A stretch of 64,000 nt of DNA from assembly GCA_028023455.1 (NCBI GenBank), contig JAQFVV010006221.1:1992001-2056000 (forward strand), given 5' to 3'. Position 1 is the stretch's first letter, and the number at the start of each line of letters is the position of its first letter. The notes under the pieces were generated by a model, which saw only the letters and a program-made list of their open reading frames with translations, was not told the DNA's origin and ran no database searches. The translations under genes and the position numbers were made by a program. Shown here in pieces: positions 61,450 to 64,000 of this stretch. Source of the stretch: Epiperipatus broadwayi. Taxonomy: Eukaryota > Onychophora > Udeonychophora > Euonychophora > Peripatidae.

Positions 61450-62301
61450 TCACTTATAATTTATTGCCTTGTCTCTTTCCCGTACCATCCTATTTTCTGC
61501 CTCGTAAATCAGAAAACCTTTATATTTAAAAAAACTCCATAGTTTTTTAACCTGAGAATATTTTTTTCCACTCTTTCTCTTCATCTTAAATCTACATTTA
61601 AAACGAACATTTACTTTAACCTTTTTATTTTTCTTTCCTCGTGAAAACTCTTTTACGTTACATTGTATCTTTATTATTTTCATTTCCAAACTACTTTACT
61701 TAACACTATCTTGTTCTAGTATCTCTTGATCTACACTTTCTAATTCGTCCTTCCCTTCACTTACATCTCCTACCACTTCAACTTCCTTTTCTCTTTCCTG
61801 ACTTTTTTTAACAAACTCTAACTCTATAACTTCTTGGTTCTGCTCTACCTTTCCTGTTATCTCGCATCTTATTTCTCTAATCATTTCTTCCTTTATTGCC
61901 TGCTGGCCCTGCTTAACTTCATTAATTTCTTTGTTTGTAGCCCTCTGGCTCTGCTTGGTTTCACTAATTTCTTTCTTCATTGCTTGAATTCACTAATTTC
62001 CTCCTTCATTTCAATAACCAACTTCATCAACATCTTCATCATCATTTGTGTCTCAGATATCTTTTCCTTTTCTTTTTCCACCATTTTTGAAACAAGATTT
62101 CAATTTTAAAGTTGTTTTTCTTTTTGTGTTTATTAAACTAATACTTTCATTTAAAATACTTTTGAATACTAACTGTTTATTTATTTTCTTTTTAAAACGG
62201 AATATACGACCGACTCTGCCCCCTTGTCCTCTTTCTCTACCTGTTCTCAATGCCTTAACTCCGCCCAAAATATCCAACTGCCTTTGATTCTCTCTTTTCA
62301 T
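61450..62301 (-). pseudogene. Gag-like coiled-coil gene, frame-broken
   Basis: Three minus-strand pieces run in order. 62301-62053 is an 82-codon basic frame with a glycine/arginine-rich patch (GRERGQGGRVGR), possibly RNA-binding. A shift leads to MVEKEKEKISETQMMM near 62080. 61980-61696 is a 94-codon coiled coil (KEINEVKQGQQAIKEEMIRE, then acidic residues to EILEQDSVK). 61689-61450 is a 79-codon lysine-rich piece ending YEAENRMVRERDK. The middle and last pieces match the plus-strand internal region at 44482-45200. Basic-acidic alternation and position after the 5' LTR suggest a Gag-like particle or RNA-binding protein; no zinc knuckle or protease is seen. At least one frameshift and two stops separate the pieces. 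Confidence 0.65.
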
Positions 62302-62512
62302 TTAAGGAAATAATTTATTTTAAATAACATAAATATCAAAATCTCTTTTTCATTTAAAGAAAAAAAATAGTTTTGGTCAATTCTTTATTTAAATTATACC
62401 ACTTTAAAATACGCAGTTTAGCGTTTCTTTAAATTTTTATTTTCAAACAGTAAAACAAATATTTAATTACTATCATTTATGACGGTTCGGCTCCACGTTG
62501 GGAAAAACCAAT

Positions 62513-64000
62513 TGTGCCGGGTTCATTCGGTAGATGATCCGCAACTCTCTATTTGCTAGGTTTAACTGGGTTTAAACCTTATTTATCATAATTTTACATT
62601 TTTATATTATAAATGTTACATGAACGGACCAGCCCTTCGAGCAGAGGGGAGAATACCATCGATGATACCCACGATCAGATTGAGCTATGCAACGCATAAT
62701 ATGATCACATTTCCAGAACGTGGCCCACCTCGACTGCTAGATTCAAACCCCCACTATCCAAAGCTCTTTATTTGTTTTGAGATAAATCTGGCACCAGCTA
62801 ATTACATGGGGTAACTAACATGCTCTGGACAGAAGGCCCATAATCTAGCACTCGAAATATCCCATGACTAGATCAATCAAAAGGATAATATAATATGTAC
62901 TTGCTTTACTGTTTTAATTAGTGGTAAAAACAAATATTAAGCTTAAAGATAATTTATTTAATTAAATATTTATTATTTTAATTTTAATTACTTATATGAA
63001 AATTAATTAAATGAAACAATGACTTATCATAACCTCAAGCTCACACATGTACAATAGCAATATAACATAACGAATATTAAATAATCAAGGCATTTTTAAA
63101 ATACATAAAATCAATTTAAAGCATTAACATACACGACATTTCAAAAACATGCATATCCATAATTCTTTATGCATGCTATAGAGTTCCTTTATTAATTGAC
63201 TCTGGGAGGCTTCAAGGATTGCAATGGCTACATTAATTAGAAATGGAAATAATAAAAGTTGCTCATTATCTATAGGATTTGAATGTGGACTTTTTGCTGG
63301 TTGTTACTTCACCTGAAAATCTTTCCAATCGGTTGGATTTGATGTTTTTCTGGAGGTTTAATGCTTAGTATTCTGTGGTATTATTCTTTAAGATAGTTAG
63401 ACATTCTTAGCAGGTTTTTTAGTTGTTAAGCAGGCATCACTTTTTTTCGGACAAATCGGCTGTTTCCATCGGACTCAGGCTGGAGAAAAATCGAATGATT
63501 CCAGTGGCTGTTAGCACTGCATGGTCTTTATTAACAAATGCATGAGAAGACTGACCTAGAACTGATTGAATGAACTCAACTGACTGATTGATGAAAATCT
63601 GAACTATTTATATGATGACCTGTTGTCATTTTGGTAATTGGTTTTTATGTCCGCCAGCTATCTCTGTTGTTGGAATTCATCCACTGTTTTTAATTAGATT
63701 CTTTAGATAAGCTTTTGATTACATGTTTTCATTTGGTAGCCATTGCAAAATTTGTTGTTTTGTGGATTTTAATTCGTAGCTATTGCAAATTCTGCATTTG
63801 TATACTTATGATTATACAATATTTTTTAACTTTCATTTATTCCTTAACATTGAACATGCACATATTTATTTTATCAACAAGTACATATTTTGCTATACTT
63901 AAAATCAATTTGTCATTCACGCACATATATATTTCTAAAAAACAAGTTTTAGTTTTTAAGATTTCTCTTTTTTTTTTCTTTAAATAGTTTTAAATGAAAA
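62513..64000 (-). repeat. 5' LTR, incomplete at window edge
   Basis: Direct counterpart of 58661-60234, starting TGTGCCGGGTTC on the plus strand. It lacks a CGATAGCAGAGCTAT-type segment seen in the other LTR (near 58798-58812) and has an extra 226 bp (63735-63960). The end of the LTR and the outer target duplication fall outside the window. Confidence 0.88.
63735..63960. repeat. 226-bp insertion or deletion between the two LTRs
   Basis: The 3' LTR reads CATTTCTCTTTTTT continuously near 59898. Here GGTAGCC...TTTTTAAG is interposed with ATTT on both sides (63731-63734 and 63961-63964). It has no terminal inverted repeat and no coding capacity. It is either an insertion with a 4-bp duplication or a microhomology deletion in the 3' LTR. 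Confidence 0.7.

Larger units (their letters stand above)
58661..64000 (-). mobile_element. Non-autonomous LTR retroelement, minus strand, 5' LTR cut by window
   Basis: On the minus strand the order is 5' LTR (62513 to beyond 64000), internal region (62512-60235), then 3' LTR (60234-58661). The internal region ends in a polypurine stretch (GGAGGGCGG, complement of about 60240-60253) directly before the 3' LTR, which starts TGTAACACTTCTGAG. A TTGGTTTTTCCCAACG sequence just inside the 5' LTR may serve as primer-binding site; the matching tRNA was not identified. The only recognisable internal coding is coiled-coil; about 2.28 kb is too short for a pol gene. Confidence 0.82.

Noticed and set aside
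61834-62287. Plus-strand open frames rich in F, L, S and I, looking like membrane proteins
   Set aside because: They are antisense to the purine-rich coiled-coil gene; the hydrophobic composition is a by-product of that.
1-64000. CRISPR array, operons, bacterial promoters or ribosome binding sites
   Set aside because: No regularly spaced repeats and no prokaryotic gene organisation; all evidence points to animal nuclear DNA.

Overview
This is AT-rich nuclear DNA from an animal. It carries eukaryotic transposon classes, splice-type signals and tRNA-derived SINEs, and has no bacterial gene organisation. The mixture (BED-finger hAT elements, a Penelope-like element, jockey-type LINEs, Ty3/Gypsy relics and long TG...CA LTRs) suggests an arthropod, possibly a chelicerate such as a spider. 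That placement is inference; no conserved host gene settles it. There is no complete host gene. The best host candidate is one short exon-like segment at 38458-38655, so the window probably lies in very long introns or in intergenic DNA.

Layout. 1-4640: sparse sequence, then a decayed plus-strand jockey-type LINE (about 2.64-4.64 kb). 5.4-8 kb: a 188-bp hairpin element with a 13-bp target duplication, then a relic of the LTR family seen again at 40.5-42.7 kb. 7.7-13.6 kb: no recognisable gene. 13636-16564: an end-to-end hAT transposon with an exact 8-bp target duplication and a broken transposase. 17933-18418: a near-perfect palindrome with 224-bp arms. 20.7-28.4 kb: hairpin elements, a minus-strand Gypsy relic (24.35-26.27 kb) and a SINE. 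29053-31529: a second hAT element. 31.55-32.76 kb: a minus-strand LINE relic. 32958-33394: a short hAT derivative with exact ends. 34.6-38.1 kb: a SINE, a TA-flanked MITE, a Penelope-like reverse transcriptase and another MITE. 38458-38655: the candidate host exon.

39302-52899 is best read as one composite LTR element. It has two long direct repeats around a region encoding a coiled-coil Gag-like protein, and each repeat carries a different solo LTR with a 4-bp target duplication. The right repeat also carries a 2.7-kb LINE that appears to have entered at an older copy of its own 3' tail. 58661 to the window end is a second, minus-strand LTR element (3' LTR, internal region, part of the 5' LTR). 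Its only recognisable internal coding sequence is related to the coiled-coil protein of the first, and no polymerase is visible in either. These look like related non-autonomous LTR elements.

Most open frames in the window are chance or antisense frames. The informative signals are nested insertions, target duplications and shared modules, which give a relative history of insertions.
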